From contig JAZOAK010000039.1 of NCBI GenBank assembly GCA_045595445.1, positions 1 through 50,400 of the forward strand: a DNA stretch of 50,400 bases. Reading direction: 5' to 3'. Of this stretch, positions 31,543 through 40,812 are shown piece by piece (the stretch's first letter is position 1; the number at the start of each line of letters is the position of its first letter). Source of the DNA: RGIG3009 sp045595445 (GTDB lineage: Bacteria > Bacillota > Clostridia > Oscillospirales > Acutalibacteraceae). The notes beneath the pieces were generated by a model that was given only the letters and a program-made list of their open reading frames with translations, ran no database searches and was not told where the DNA came from. A program made the translations under genes and the position numbers.

Positions 31543-33372
31543 TCAAACTTGCATTTGGTAGAAACGGTAAAACTCACCTCGTTTGGTGAGAAGTTCGTCA
31601 AACGTGCCGAGTTCAACACATTTACCGTCTTTAATGACCGCCACCCGATCCGCGTTTTTAATGGTAGACAAGCGGTGCGCGACGATGATGGTCGTTTTAT
31701 CCTTGGAAAGGTTTTCGATCGCCTGCTGGATATGTTTTTCGGATACCGTATCCAGCGCGCTGGTTGCCTCGTCCAACAGAATGATGCGTGGATTACGGAT
31801 CATGGCGCGGGCGATGGCGATGCGCTGCCGTTGACCGCCCGACAGTTTCCCGCCGTGTTCACCGACGGTGCTGTCCAAGCCGTGAGGCAGTTCATCGATC
31901 ACGTCACGCAGGCACGCGGCATCAAGGATTTCCTGCAAGCGGTTCTCATCCACCTGCGGCAGACCGTAGGTGATGTTTTCCCGAATGGTACCGGCAAACA
32001 GCACCGAAGTTTGCGGAACCGTGGCAATATGCTGACGGTAACTTTTCAGATCAATCGCGGACATGGATTTGCCGTCGATCAATACCGTACCGTCGGTGGG
32101 TTCATAAAAACCGGTCATGAGATTGACGAGCGTGGATTTACCGCCGCCCGATTCACCTACCAACGCGACCGTTTCACCCGCGCGGATGTGCAGGTTGAGC
32201 CCGTTTAAGACGGGACGCTCATCGTCGTCATAATGGAACGACACGTTTTGAAAATTGATCTCGCCCCTCACGTTCTCGACACGGTCTCTGGTGGTTTCTT
32301 GCTCGACCTCGGGAGAACGCAGGATCTCGGTGACGGACGACACCGCCTCCGCGCCTTGCGTGAGGTTCGGCCAGATTCGGATAATGCCGTTGATGTTGGT
32401 TAAAAACCGCTCAAAATAACTGAAAAATAACGCGATCTCGCCCACGCTCATTTCACCGGTTGCCGCCAAGTACGCCATAAAGGCGATGCCGCCGAGCTGG
32501 AAGATCTGCGACGTGATCCAGTTGCGTATCGTAAAACGGGAAATGACAACGTCCAGTGCATAGCCTGTTTTGGAAAAGCCCGAAAACCGCTGCGCCATTT
32601 TATGAATCTCGTACCGCTCCAAGGCGTGGGCGCGGGTGACGGGGATCAGATCGATCATATCCAGCACCTGCGAGCTGACCTCTTCGTTCTTTATACGGTA
32701 TTCTCGGGCACTGTTTCGGATCTTTTGCCGAAGCGGGAGGGCGACCAGTATGAAGAGTGGCACGCATCCCAAAAAGAACAACAGCAGTTGCCAGCGCCCG
32801 CGCAACAAGAGCACACCCAGGATGACCACCAGATTGACTGCCACGTGCGGCACGTCGATCGTGAGGTTGCCGTATAACGTCTGAATCTGATCCACGTTGC
32901 CGAAGATCTTGGCTTGGATACGTCCCGATGCCATACGCTTATTAAATCCGATGGTGAGTGCCTGCAACTTGGCGACCAGCGCCGTGCGAAGCTGTGCCTG
33001 CGCGGAGCGTTGTACGTCAAAGAGCATCTTGCGATAGATGATCTGCATCGGGTAATTGATGATCAATAGCCCTGCGACGATCAAGAGATTTATGACAATG
33101 CGTTGCACGCTGTCGGCGGTGCGAACCGCCAATGCGTCAATGATGTTGGCGACCGCGATGGGAACAAACATACTCGCGCTGAGCTGCAAAACACACAGCA
33201 GTACCGCGACAAACGTTTTGAGGTAATGCCCCTTGTAAATGAGGGACAGACGCCGTGCGAACGATTCCTTTGTTTTCGGCGTGGTGTACGCTTTAAGGAA
33301 CTCGTTTTCCAGTTCGATCAGGGTGGTTTCATCCATGGACTCAATGTTGGTGAGTGGCTTCATTCGTCTCAT
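31543..33372 (-). CDS. ABC exporter, fused permease-ATPase
   Basis: A 609-residue half-transporter. Six membrane helices occupy about residues 50-340 (starting FVAVLLCVLQLSASMFVPIA), and the ATPase domain follows with Walker A GESGGGKST, Q-loop VPQTSVLFAGTI, signature LSGGQRQRIAIARAM and an intact Walker B IILLDEATSALD with catalytic Glu. It probably works as a homodimer exporting lipid, peptide or drug. It has its own promoter at 33424-33453. The two other exporter genes at 35059-38707 are separate. Confidence 0.92.
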   Translation of the reverse strand: MRRMKPLTNIESMDETTLIELENEFLKAYTTPKTKESFARRLSLIYKGHYLKTFVAVLLCVLQLSASMFVPIAVANIIDALAVRTADSVQRIVINLLIVAGLLIINYPMQIIYRKMLFDVQRSAQAQLRTALVAKLQALTIGFNKRMASGRIQAKIFGNVDQIQTLYGNLTIDVPHVAVNLVVILGVLLLRGRWQLLLFFLGCVPLFILVALPLRQKIRNSAREYRIKNEEVSSQVLDMIDLIPVTRAHALERYEIHKMAQRFSGFSKTGYALDVVISRFTIRNWITSQIFQLGGIAFMAYLAATGEMSVGEIALFFSYFERFLTNINGIIRIWPNLTQGAEAVSSVTEILRSPEVEQETTRDRVENVRGEINFQNVSFHYDDDERPVLNGLNLHIRAGETVALVGESGGGKSTLVNLMTGFYEPTDGTVLIDGKSMSAIDLKSYRQHIATVPQTSVLFAGTIRENITYGLPQVDENRLQEILDAACLRDVIDELPHGLDSTVGEHGGKLSGGQRQRIAIARAMIRNPRIILLDEATSALDTVSEKHIQQAIENLSKDKTTIIVAHRLSTIKNADRVAVIKDGKCVELGTFDELLTKRGEFYRFYQMQV

Positions 33373-33423
33373 CCTGCATGCTCCCTTTCTCTTGAATCAC
33401 TGCGTAGGGGTCATTCCACCTGC

Positions 33424-33453
33424 ATTATAGTGTCGCGTACGCGCGAAAGTCAA
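33424..33453 (-). promoter_or_regulatory. promoter of the 609-residue ABC exporter gene
   Basis: On the minus strand TTGACT (453-448), 18 bp, TATAAT (429-424). Confidence 0.75.
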
Positions 33454-33546
33454 TACTTTCCGACGAAAAACGCGCGGTTGACAGTGATATTTTTTTGTGA
33501 TAGGGTAACAATAGTATTTCATTGTAAAAAAGGGGGGACGGCTGAT

Positions 33547-34332
33547 ATGATCGTGGGAGCTTCTACGTCCAATTTTTATCCCGCACCGCTCGAAGAAGCG
33601 CTGGATATGGTGCTGGCGGCGGGGTTTCGGAGTGTGGAGATCTTTTTGAACGCGCCGAGCGAGGTGTCGCCCGCCTTTGTCGACGAACTGAAACGGCGCT
33701 GTGACGCGGCGGGAGCGGTCGTGTCGGCGGTGCATCCCTATTCGTCGTTTATGGAGCCGTTCTTTCTGTTTACTCCCTACGAGCGCCGCGCCGATGACGG
33801 ATTTGAGATGTATAAGCCGCAGTTTGAGGCGGCGGCGCGGCTTTCGGCACCGTACTTGGTGTTACACGGCGCCAAGTCGCTGGGGCAGATGCGCGTGGAA
33901 CAGTTGCTCGAACGGTATGAGCGCTTGTATGATTTAGGGCAGACGTACGGCGTGACGGTGGCGCAGGAAAACGTCAACAAGTTCTCATCGGCGGAATTGC
34001 CGTTTTTGCAAGCGATGAAAACCATGCTCGGTGAGAAAGCCCGCTTCGTGCTTGACGTAAAGCAAAGCGACCGTTCGGGGTTGGACCCCTTGCAAGTGAT
34101 CGAAACGATGGGCAACCACATCGCGCACGTGCATATCAGCGATCGCAACGAGCAGTACGATTGTCTGCCGCCGGGGCGGGGAACGCGTGATTTTTCGACC
34201 ATTTTGCAAGCGCTCAAAGCCGTCGGATACGATGGGGTGTTGATGCTCGAACTGTATCGCCCGAATTTTGAGTCGGCAGAGGATCTGGAAAGGTCGCGGG
34301 CGTTCTTAGAAGAAATTACTTGCCATTTGTAA
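33547..34332 (+). CDS. sugar phosphate isomerase/epimerase family protein (TIM barrel)
   Basis: A 261-residue cytoplasmic protein of the xylose-isomerase-like TIM-barrel family (AP_endonuc_2). Seen are the strands VGASTSNFY, FRSVEIFLNA, AVVSAVHPYSS, YLVLHGAK, VTVAQENVNK, RFVLDVKQSD, HIAHVHISDRN and GVLMLELYRP; the Glu, Asp, His and Glu in these are the usual metal ligands. The family includes inosose dehydratases, tagatose epimerases and endonuclease IV relatives; the specific reaction is not evident. A TTGACA lies at 33478-33483 but the -10 is poor. It lies upstream of nrdR on the same strand. Confidence 0.87.
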   Translation: MIVGASTSNFYPAPLEEALDMVLAAGFRSVEIFLNAPSEVSPAFVDELKRRCDAAGAVVSAVHPYSSFMEPFFLFTPYERRADDGFEMYKPQFEAAARLSAPYLVLHGAKSLGQMRVEQLLERYERLYDLGQTYGVTVAQENVNKFSSAELPFLQAMKTMLGEKARFVLDVKQSDRSGLDPLQVIETMGNHIAHVHISDRNEQYDCLPPGRGTRDFSTILQALKAVGYDGVLMLELYRPNFESAEDLERSRAFLEEITCHL

Positions 34333-34382
34333 AATTGGATGATACAATAAAGAAGAAGTTAGAAAAAGGTGCGTGAAAGATA

Positions 34383-34835
34383 ATGAAATGTCCCTTTTGC
34401 GGTTATGCGGAAAGCAAGGTCATGGATTCGCGTCCCACGGATGAGGGCGCGCGTATTCGCCGTCGGCGGGAGTGTCTGCAATGCGGCAAGCGTTTCACCA
34501 CGTATGAAATTATTGAAAGTCTGCCCATCGTGATCGTAAAAAGAGATAAATCCCGTGAGGTGTTCGATCGGCAGAAGTTGTTTAACGGTATGCTGCGCGC
34601 CTGCCAGAAACGGCCTGTCCCCATGCAGGTGTTGGAACGTGCGGTGGACGAGATCGAAGCCACGTTGCAAAATTCGCTGGAACGCGAAGTGCCTGCGTCC
34701 AAGATCGGCGAATTGGCAATGGAAAAACTTCGCGCTATCGACGAGGTCGCGTATGTGCGGTTTGCATCGGTGTACCGCCAATTCAAAGACGTGCAATCGT
34801 TCAAAGATGAAATCAGCAAGTTAATGGATATGTAA
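34383..34835 (+). CDS. nrdR: transcriptional repressor NrdR
   Basis: A 150-residue repressor of ribonucleotide reductase genes. The N-terminal zinc ribbon has MKCPFCGYAESKVMDSRPTD (Cys3, Cys6) and RECLQCGKRFTTYE (Cys about 31 and 34); the ATP-cone domain follows at about 49-139 (VIVKRDKSREVFDRQKLFNG). It senses ATP/dATP and binds NrdR boxes. No nrd gene or obvious NrdR box is in this window. Length and motifs are typical. Confidence 0.97.
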   Translation: MKCPFCGYAESKVMDSRPTDEGARIRRRRECLQCGKRFTTYEIIESLPIVIVKRDKSREVFDRQKLFNGMLRACQKRPVPMQVLERAVDEIEATLQNSLEREVPASKIGELAMEKLRAIDEVAYVRFASVYRQFKDVQSFKDEISKLMDM

Positions 34836-34837
34836 TC

Positions 34838-34867
34838 AAAACCGCCGCCCGAGAGGGCGGCGGTTTT
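34838..34867 (+). terminator. terminator after nrdR
   Basis: AAAACCGCCGCCC and GGGCGGCGGTTTT pair around a GAGA loop. Confidence 0.92.
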
Positions 34868-34880
34868 AATGAATGATGAA

Positions 34881-35012
34881 TCGTAGGGCGGGGGCTTGCT
34901 CCCGCCGTTATGGCGATGCGCACAACGGTGGCGGCAGGACCAAGGCCCTGCCCTACGGTGTTGGTTTGGGTTTGTGCGGGTCCTGACAGCCCCTTTACAC
35001 AAGAGGGGCTTT
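34881..35012. repeat. REP-like hairpin repeats
   Basis: GGCGGGggcttgctCCCGCC is followed by GGCAGGACCAAGGCCCTGCC with CTACGGTGTTGG after it. The second unit recurs at 48672-48712, about 14 kb away, with CTACGATGTTGG. A further stem AGCCCCT/AGGGGCTTT lies at 34988-35012. No gene is seen in this space. Confidence 0.65.
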
Positions 35013-35025
35013 AAGAGGAAAAAAT

Positions 35026-35060
35026 AAAAAAGAGGAGTGGCGGCGCCACTCCTCTTTTTT
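35026..35060 (-). terminator. terminator of the heterodimeric ABC exporter operon
   Basis: AAAAAAGAGGAGTGGCG and CGCCACTCCTCTTTTTT form a perfect stem, with A and T runs on both sides. Confidence 0.9.
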
Positions 35061-36984
35061 ATTCTAATTCAAAGGCGCCGGTGTAAAGACGGTAGTAGTT
35101 GCCTTTTTGCGCGATGAGTTCATCGTGCGTGCCGCGCTCGATGATCTTACCGTGATCGAGTACCATGATGACGTCCGAGTTTTGGACGGTGGACAAGCGG
35201 TGCGCGATGACGAACACCGTTCTGCCGTGCATGAGCTGATCCATACCCTTTTGCACCAGCGCTTCGGTATGGGTGTCGATACTCGACGTCGCTTCGTCCA
35301 AGATCATGACCGGCGGGTCGGCAACCGCCGCGCGGGCGATGGAAATGAGTTGCCGTTGCCCTTGCGACAGGCTGGCGCCGTCGGCGGTGAGCACCGTTTG
35401 ATACCCCTTGGGTAAGCGCTCAATGAAATCGTGCGCGTTTGCGAGTTTTGCCGCGGCGTATACTTCTTCGTCGGTGGCGTCGAGTTTGCCGTAACGGATG
35501 TTCTCCATCACCGTACCCGTAAACAAATTCACGTCCTGCAACACCACACCGAGTGAACGGCGCAGATCGCTTTTGCGGATCTTATTGATATTGATACCGT
35601 CGTAACGGATCTTACCGTCCGCAATATCGTAAAAGCGGTTGATGAGGTTGGTAATGGTGGTCTTACCCGCACCCGTGGCGCCGACAAACGCGACTTTTTG
35701 ACCGGGACGCGCGTACAACGATACGTCGTACAACACCTGTTTTTCGGGGACGTACGCGAAATCCACGTGATCCAACGTGACGTCACCGCGAACCGGGGTA
35801 TAGGTGAGAGTGCCGTCCTCATGCGGGTGGCGCCACGCCCATTCGCCGGTGCGCTCTAAACATTCGACGAGTTCACCGTTTTCGGTTTTGACGTTGACGA
35901 GCGTAACGTAGCCGTTATCCTGCTCGGGTTCTTCGTCCATCACCGCAAAGATTCGTTTCGCACCCGCGAGCGACATGATAACGGTGTTGATCTGTTGCGA
36001 GATCTGGTTGATGGGCATGGAGAAGTTTTTGCTCAAAAGGAGGAACGACGCGATGGCACCGAGCGTGATCCCACCGATACCAAACGACGCGAGCGTGCCG
36101 CCCACGGCGGCAATCAGCACGTATTGCAAATGTCCCATATTGTTGGTGATGGGGCCCATGATGTTGGCGAATTTGTTTGCCTCGGTCGCGTTGTAGCACA
36201 ATTCGTCGTTTAACGTATCAAAGTCCTGCTTGGCGACTTCTTCATGGCAGAAGACCTTGACGACCTTTTGCCCTTGGATCATTTCCTCAATATAGCCGTT
36301 GACCGCACCGACCGCTTGCTGTTGCTTGACAAAGAACTTGCTCGAACGCGCGGCGACGCTCTTGGATACCGTCACGGTGAGCGACGTGAACAACACCACG
36401 AACAGGGCTAACTGCCAACTGGTGGTGACCATCGCGATCAGCACCGAAACGATGGTGATCAGGGAGTTGAGCGCCTGCGGAATACTTTGGGAAATGGTTT
36501 GACGCAGGGTGTCGGTATCGTTGGTGTAGCAACTCATGACGTCGCCGTTTGTGTGGGTATCGAAATATCGCACCGGCAGGGTCTGCATGTGGGCAAACAG
36601 ATCGTCACGGATGCGTTTCATGACCCCTTGTGACACCGATACCATGATGAGGTTATACGTGAGCGTGGACACGATGCCCAGCAGATAAAAACCCGCGACT
36701 TTGAGGATCGCGACAAACAGTTCGTCAAACAGATCCGCGCCGCTGACGACCATCGGGGTAATGTAATCGTCAATGAGAGTCTGCAAGAACAGAGAGCCTT
36801 GCACGTTTGCGATCGCGCTGATCGCAATACAGAGAACCACGAAAATAAAGGGGACCAGATTCGGTACAAACACAACCTTTAACAGCCGTACCGCCGCGCC
36901 TTTGTCGAGTTTCGGGCGAGGGCCCATGGGGCCGCGGTTACCGGGACCGCGCGGCATGGGCGGTTGACGAGTGGCATTACTCAT
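35059..36984 (-). CDS. ABC exporter subunit, heterodimer partner with intact ATP site
   Basis: A 641-residue permease-ATPase with a Pro/Arg-rich cytoplasmic N-terminus (about 1-35), six membrane helices and an ATPase domain with Walker A GATGAGKTT, signature LSQGQRQLISIARAA and an intact Walker B VMILDEATSSID. An insert of about 45 residues with many Glu lies between membrane and ATPase parts (TLVNVKTENGELVECLERTG). It overlaps the preceding exporter gene by eight bases, a standard sign of a heterodimer (TM287/288, BmrCD, LmrCD type). Confidence 0.93.
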   Translation of the reverse strand: MSNATRQPPMPRGPGNRGPMGPRPKLDKGAAVRLLKVVFVPNLVPFIFVVLCIAISAIANVQGSLFLQTLIDDYITPMVVSGADLFDELFVAILKVAGFYLLGIVSTLTYNLIMVSVSQGVMKRIRDDLFAHMQTLPVRYFDTHTNGDVMSCYTNDTDTLRQTISQSIPQALNSLITIVSVLIAMVTTSWQLALFVVLFTSLTVTVSKSVAARSSKFFVKQQQAVGAVNGYIEEMIQGQKVVKVFCHEEVAKQDFDTLNDELCYNATEANKFANIMGPITNNMGHLQYVLIAAVGGTLASFGIGGITLGAIASFLLLSKNFSMPINQISQQINTVIMSLAGAKRIFAVMDEEPEQDNGYVTLVNVKTENGELVECLERTGEWAWRHPHEDGTLTYTPVRGDVTLDHVDFAYVPEKQVLYDVSLYARPGQKVAFVGATGAGKTTITNLINRFYDIADGKIRYDGININKIRKSDLRRSLGVVLQDVNLFTGTVMENIRYGKLDATDEEVYAAAKLANAHDFIERLPKGYQTVLTADGASLSQGQRQLISIARAAVADPPVMILDEATSSIDTHTEALVQKGMDQLMHGRTVFVIAHRLSTVQNSDVIMVLDHGKIIERGTHDELIAQKGNYYRLYTGAFELE

Positions 36985-38707
36985 TTTCCTCGCCCCCTTT
37001 CTGTTGCGAACGGTACACGTCTTGGTAGATCTCGCTGGTTTTCAACAATTCCTCATGCGTGCCGACCGCGCTCACGGTACCGCCGTCGAGCACGATGATC
37101 TTGTCGGCATCCTGCACCGAGGCGATACGCTGGGCGATGATGAGTTTGGTGGTGTCGGGAATCTCTTCACGGAACGCTTTGCGAATCAGCGCGTCCGTGC
37201 GGGTGTCCACCGCGCTGGTGGAGTCGTCCAAAATGAGGATTTTCGGTTTCTTTAACAAGGCGCGGGCGATGCAAAGTCTCTGTTTCTGACCGCCCGATAC
37301 GTTCGCACCGCCCTGCTCGATTTGCGTGTCGTACCCCTCGGGGAAGCTTTCCACAAAGTCGTGCGCTTGGGCGAGTTTGCACGCGTGAACGAGTTCGTCA
37401 TCGGTCGCGTCGGCGTTGCCCCAACGCAGGTTTTCCCGAACCGTGCCGGAGAACAGCACGTTCTTTTGCAATACCATGGCAACATTGTCGCGCAACGCGT
37501 TTAAGTCGTACTCGCGTACGTTGACACCGCCGACCGACAGCGTGCCGCCGGTGACGTCATACAGACGCGGGATGAGTTGGACGAGCGTGGATTTGGAACT
37601 GCCCGTACCGCCGATGATACCGACCGTTTCACCCGAGCGGATGTGCAGGTTGATGTTTGACAGCGCGGGACGGCTCTCCTCACCGCCGTAACGGAACGTC
37701 ACGTTCTCAAAACAAATCTCACCCGAGGGAACGTCGCGGACGGTGCCGCCCTCGATGGTGCTTTTTTCGCTGAGCACCTCGGTGACGCGCTGTGCCGCCG
37801 CGCGGGACATGGTGATCATGACTAAGATCATCGAGATCATCATCAGGCTCATTAAGATTTGTTGCACGTACGTAAACAGACTCATCAACTGACCTGTCGT
37901 CATGCCGGTATTGGCAGTGACGAGTTTGGCACCGAACCACGAAATCAGCAGAATACACGTATACATACTGATCTGCATGAGGGGCGAGTTGAACGCGAGC
38001 AACCGTTCGGCGGTGCAGGAATCCTTGTAAATGCCCTCGGAGCTTTCACGGAATTTTTCGGTTTCGTGTTGTTCTCTGACGAACGTTTTGACCACGCGTA
38101 CGCCGCGCAGATTTTCCTGCACGACGGTGTTTAAGCGGTCGTATTTTTTGAACATCCGCAAAAAGACGGGGTGCGCGTAGCGGATGATGAGGTACAGACC
38201 GAGTGCTAAAAACGGTACCACCGCCGCAAAGATCAGCGCCAGTTTCGCGTTGACCGAAAACGCCGCGACCAGCGAGAAGATCAGCATCGCGGGGGAGCGC
38301 ACCGTGATACGCACGATCATCTGAAACGCGTGTTGCAGATGCATAACGTCGGTGGTCATGCGCGTGATGAGCGATGCGGTGGAAAACTTATCGATGTTCG
38401 CAAACGAATAGTCTTGCAGGGCATAATACATATCGTGGCGCAGGTTGCGCGCAAAGCCCGCCGACGCGATGGACGCGTGCTTGCCCGCCAACACGCCGAA
38501 GATCAGCGACAGTACGGCACACACGACGAGCAGACCGCCGCACGCCCACACGTAACCCATATCGTTCTTTTCAATGCCGTTGTCGATGAGATACGACATC
38601 AACAGCGGAATAATGACTTCGAGCACCACTTCGCCCGAAACGCACAACGGTGCCAAGATCGCGTTTTTCTTGTATTCACGCACACTTTTGGCGAGTTGTT
38701 TAATCAT
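36977..38707 (-). CDS. ABC exporter subunit, heterodimer partner with altered ATP site
   Basis: A 576-residue permease-ATPase. Walker A is GGTGSSKST, the signature is VSGGQKQRLCIARAL and Walker B is ILILDDSTSAVD: Asp replaces the catalytic Glu, the mark of the degenerate ATP site of heterodimeric exporters. It is the first gene of the minus-strand pair and has a consensus promoter at 38735-38763. Exported substrate is unknown; such pairs often export drugs, lipids or peptides. Confidence 0.93.
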   Translation of the reverse strand: MIKQLAKSVREYKKNAILAPLCVSGEVVLEVIIPLLMSYLIDNGIEKNDMGYVWACGGLLVVCAVLSLIFGVLAGKHASIASAGFARNLRHDMYYALQDYSFANIDKFSTASLITRMTTDVMHLQHAFQMIVRITVRSPAMLIFSLVAAFSVNAKLALIFAAVVPFLALGLYLIIRYAHPVFLRMFKKYDRLNTVVQENLRGVRVVKTFVREQHETEKFRESSEGIYKDSCTAERLLAFNSPLMQISMYTCILLISWFGAKLVTANTGMTTGQLMSLFTYVQQILMSLMMISMILVMITMSRAAAQRVTEVLSEKSTIEGGTVRDVPSGEICFENVTFRYGGEESRPALSNINLHIRSGETVGIIGGTGSSKSTLVQLIPRLYDVTGGTLSVGGVNVREYDLNALRDNVAMVLQKNVLFSGTVRENLRWGNADATDDELVHACKLAQAHDFVESFPEGYDTQIEQGGANVSGGQKQRLCIARALLKKPKILILDDSTSAVDTRTDALIRKAFREEIPDTTKLIIAQRIASVQDADKIIVLDGGTVSAVGTHEELLKTSEIYQDVYRSQQKGGEENE

Positions 38708-38734
38708 ACGATCGCCCCCATAAGTATTATTAAG

Positions 38735-38763
38735 ATTATAGGAGAATTAAAAGGGGATGTCAA
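38735..38763 (-). promoter_or_regulatory. promoter of the heterodimeric ABC exporter operon
   Basis: On the minus strand TTGACA (763-758), 17 bp, TATAAT (740-735), a perfect sigma-A promoter. Confidence 0.9.
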
Positions 38764-38831
38764 CGAAAAAAAGGTAAAGATTTTGTGAATAGAACGGCTG
38801 TCGGCGCACACGATAAAGGCGAGGTGTTGGT

Positions 38832-39800
38832 ATGCGCGATTTAGCGATTGATTTGGGGACGGCGAATACGCTGGTATACGTGAAAGGAAAAGGGATCGTC
38901 ATGCGCGAGCCGTCGGTGGTGGCGGTGGATAAACGGCGACGGCAGATCATCGCGGTAGGGCGGGAGGCGGCGCACATGATGGGGCGCACACCGTCGTCGC
39001 TTTTGGCGATCCGTCCCTTGCGCGACGGCGTGATCGCGGATTTCGAGATGGCGGCGGAACTGATTAAGTATATGATCCGTCATCAGATGAAAGGACAACT
39101 GCGGACGCGACCGCGGGTGATGGTGTGTATTCCGTCGGGGGTGACCGAGGTGGAACGGCGCGCCGTGGAGGATGCGGCACGCAGCGCAGGTGCGCGGGAA
39201 GTGTCGCTCATCGAAGAGCCGATGGCGGCGGCGATCGGTGCGGGGTTATCGGTCAAAGAAGCAAGAGGATGTTTGGTCGCGGATATCGGCGGCGGGACGT
39301 CCGAGGTCGCGGTGATCTCGCTTGGGGATATTGTGACGAAAACCTCCGTTCGTACGGCGGGGGATGAGTTTGACGAGGCGATCCGTCAGTACGTCAAGAC
39401 GCGGCATCAGTTGCTTATCGGGGAACGCAGCGCCGAGGAGATCAAGATCCACATGGGCTCCGCGTATCCCATTGAGGAGGAATGTGCGATGATGGTGAAA
39501 GGACGGCACGTGGTGGACGGTTTGCCGAAAACGGTGGTGCTGACCTCCGAGGAGGTGCGCGACGCACTCCGTGAATCGGTGAGGGAGATCGTGTCGGCGA
39601 TCCGCGTGACGTTGGAGAATACACCGCCCGACCTTGCGGCGGATATTTTGGACGGCGGGATCGTGCTGACGGGCGGCGGCGCGCTGCTGAAAGGGTTGGA
39701 TCTGCTCATTGCTGAGGAAACCGGTGTACCGGTGCGGGTGGCGGAGGCGCCGCTGGATTGCGTGGCGAACGGAACGGGCAAGTGTCTAACAAAACGGTAG
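38832..39800 (+). CDS. mreB: rod-shape protein MreB
   Basis: A 322-residue bacterial actin that organises elongation-phase peptidoglycan synthesis under the membrane. Phosphate-1 loop IDLGTANTLVYVKGKGIV (about 6-23), IPSGVTEVERRAV, IEEPMAAAIGAGL, phosphate-2 VADIGGGTSEVAVISLG and the adenosine loop GGIVLTGGGALLKGLD are all present. The C-terminus is a few residues shorter than usual. GAGGTG precedes the ATG. It heads the mreB-mreC-mreD-PBP2 operon. Confidence 0.95.
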   Translation: MRDLAIDLGTANTLVYVKGKGIVMREPSVVAVDKRRRQIIAVGREAAHMMGRTPSSLLAIRPLRDGVIADFEMAAELIKYMIRHQMKGQLRTRPRVMVCIPSGVTEVERRAVEDAARSAGAREVSLIEEPMAAAIGAGLSVKEARGCLVADIGGGTSEVAVISLGDIVTKTSVRTAGDEFDEAIRQYVKTRHQLLIGERSAEEIKIHMGSAYPIEEECAMMVKGRHVVDGLPKTVVLTSEEVRDALRESVREIVSAIRVTLENTPPDLAADILDGGIVLTGGGALLKGLDLLIAEETGVPVRVAEAPLDCVANGTGKCLTKR

Positions 39801-40513
39801 GCAGGTGGCTGTTACTCGGTGTGTTCGCGGTAGCGGTTGGTATCGTCTTGCGTGTGACGAGGATGGCGGGGACGTTGCTGGCACCCTTGCAGGAGGGGGT
39901 GACCTCTGCGATGGAGTGGGTGAGCGAACGTGTGGATCTCGGCGGGTATCGCGCGCGGTGCGACGCATTGCAAGCAGAAGTGGATGCGCTGCGCTTGCAA
40001 CTGACCGAGCAGGAGGACGCCGTGCATACCGCCGCGTTTTATCGGCAGTTTTTGGCGCTTAAAGAGGTGCGTCCGTCGCTGGACTTGTGCGAGGCGCGGG
40101 TGATCGCCGCCGAAAGGGACAGCTTTACGTTGAACGTCGGAACGGTGGACGGTATTGCGGGCGGAGAGTCGGTGATCACGGCGGCGGGACTCGTCGGCGT
40201 GGTGGCGGAAGCGGGGTTTAACTGGGCGCGGGTGTACCCTTTATCGCACGAAGCGGTGACGGTGAGCGTTATCTGCACGCGCACCGGCGAAACCGCCGAA
40301 ATGCACGGCGGAGCGGTGCGACTGTCGCGGGACAGCGAGGCGGTCGCGGGGGATCGCGTGATGACTTCGGGATACGGTGGCAGTGTCCCGCGTGGGTTGC
40401 TGATCGGAGAACTGGAAACGGTGACGACAGACAGCGGCGGATTGGTACAAGCGGCGGCGGTGCGCTTTTATGCCGAGCGTGAGGCGCACGTGATGGTGGT
40501 GACGGCGTTTTGA
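39782..40513 (+). CDS. mreC: rod-shape protein MreC
   Basis: A 243-residue bitopic membrane protein: one helix at about residues 7-25, a coiled coil (about 45-75, RCDALQAEVDALRLQLTEQ) and an extracytoplasmic beta domain (ARVIAAERDSFTLNVGTVDG, then VYPLSHEAVTVSV and GYGGSVPRGLLIGELETV). It links MreB to the wall synthases. GTG 39782 is the best start; the gene overlaps the end of mreB by 19 bases. An in-frame TTG at 39758 is less likely. Confidence 0.92.
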   Translation: MSNKTVGRWLLLGVFAVAVGIVLRVTRMAGTLLAPLQEGVTSAMEWVSERVDLGGYRARCDALQAEVDALRLQLTEQEDAVHTAAFYRQFLALKEVRPSLDLCEARVIAAERDSFTLNVGTVDGIAGGESVITAAGLVGVVAEAGFNWARVYPLSHEAVTVSVICTRTGETAEMHGGAVRLSRDSEAVAGDRVMTSGYGGSVPRGLLIGELETVTTDSGGLVQAAAVRFYAEREAHVMVVTAF

Positions 40514-40812
40514 GCGGACAACTGAAACAAGATCCCGTTCGGCGGTTGTGGGGTATTTACCGCGCGGTGGCGGTGTGGGGGACGCTTTTACTGCTTGTGA
40601 CCCTCATCGAAAATCTGCCGCTCTGGAACGGACGGCTGTGGTTGTTGCCGTTTCTCCCGCTGATGGCGGGGGCGCGGCGTTCGCGGATAGCCGGGTTGTT
40701 TGTCGGTATTGCCGCGGGATTTTTACACGATTGGACTGCCGACGGATGGTTTGGCGCGGCGGGGATTCTGTTGGGAGCGTTCGGGTATCTGTGCGGGGTG
40801 TTGTGTCGATGA
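40510..40812 (+). CDS. mreD: MreD-like membrane protein, short
   Basis: A 100-residue protein with about three membrane helices (VWGTLLLLVTLIENLPLW, LWLLPFLPLMAG, IAGLFVGIAAGFLHD). Position between mreC and PBP2 and the GFLHDW motif identify it as MreD, but usual MreD has about 160-170 residues and five or six helices. It starts with TTG overlapping the mreC stop and ends overlapping the PBP2 start (ATGA). No frameshift is apparent in the DNA around it, so the short form may be genuine. Confidence 0.75.
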   Translation: MSGQLKQDPVRRLWGIYRAVAVWGTLLLLVTLIENLPLWNGRLWLLPFLPLMAGARRSRIAGLFVGIAAGFLHDWTADGWFGAAGILLGAFGYLCGVLCR

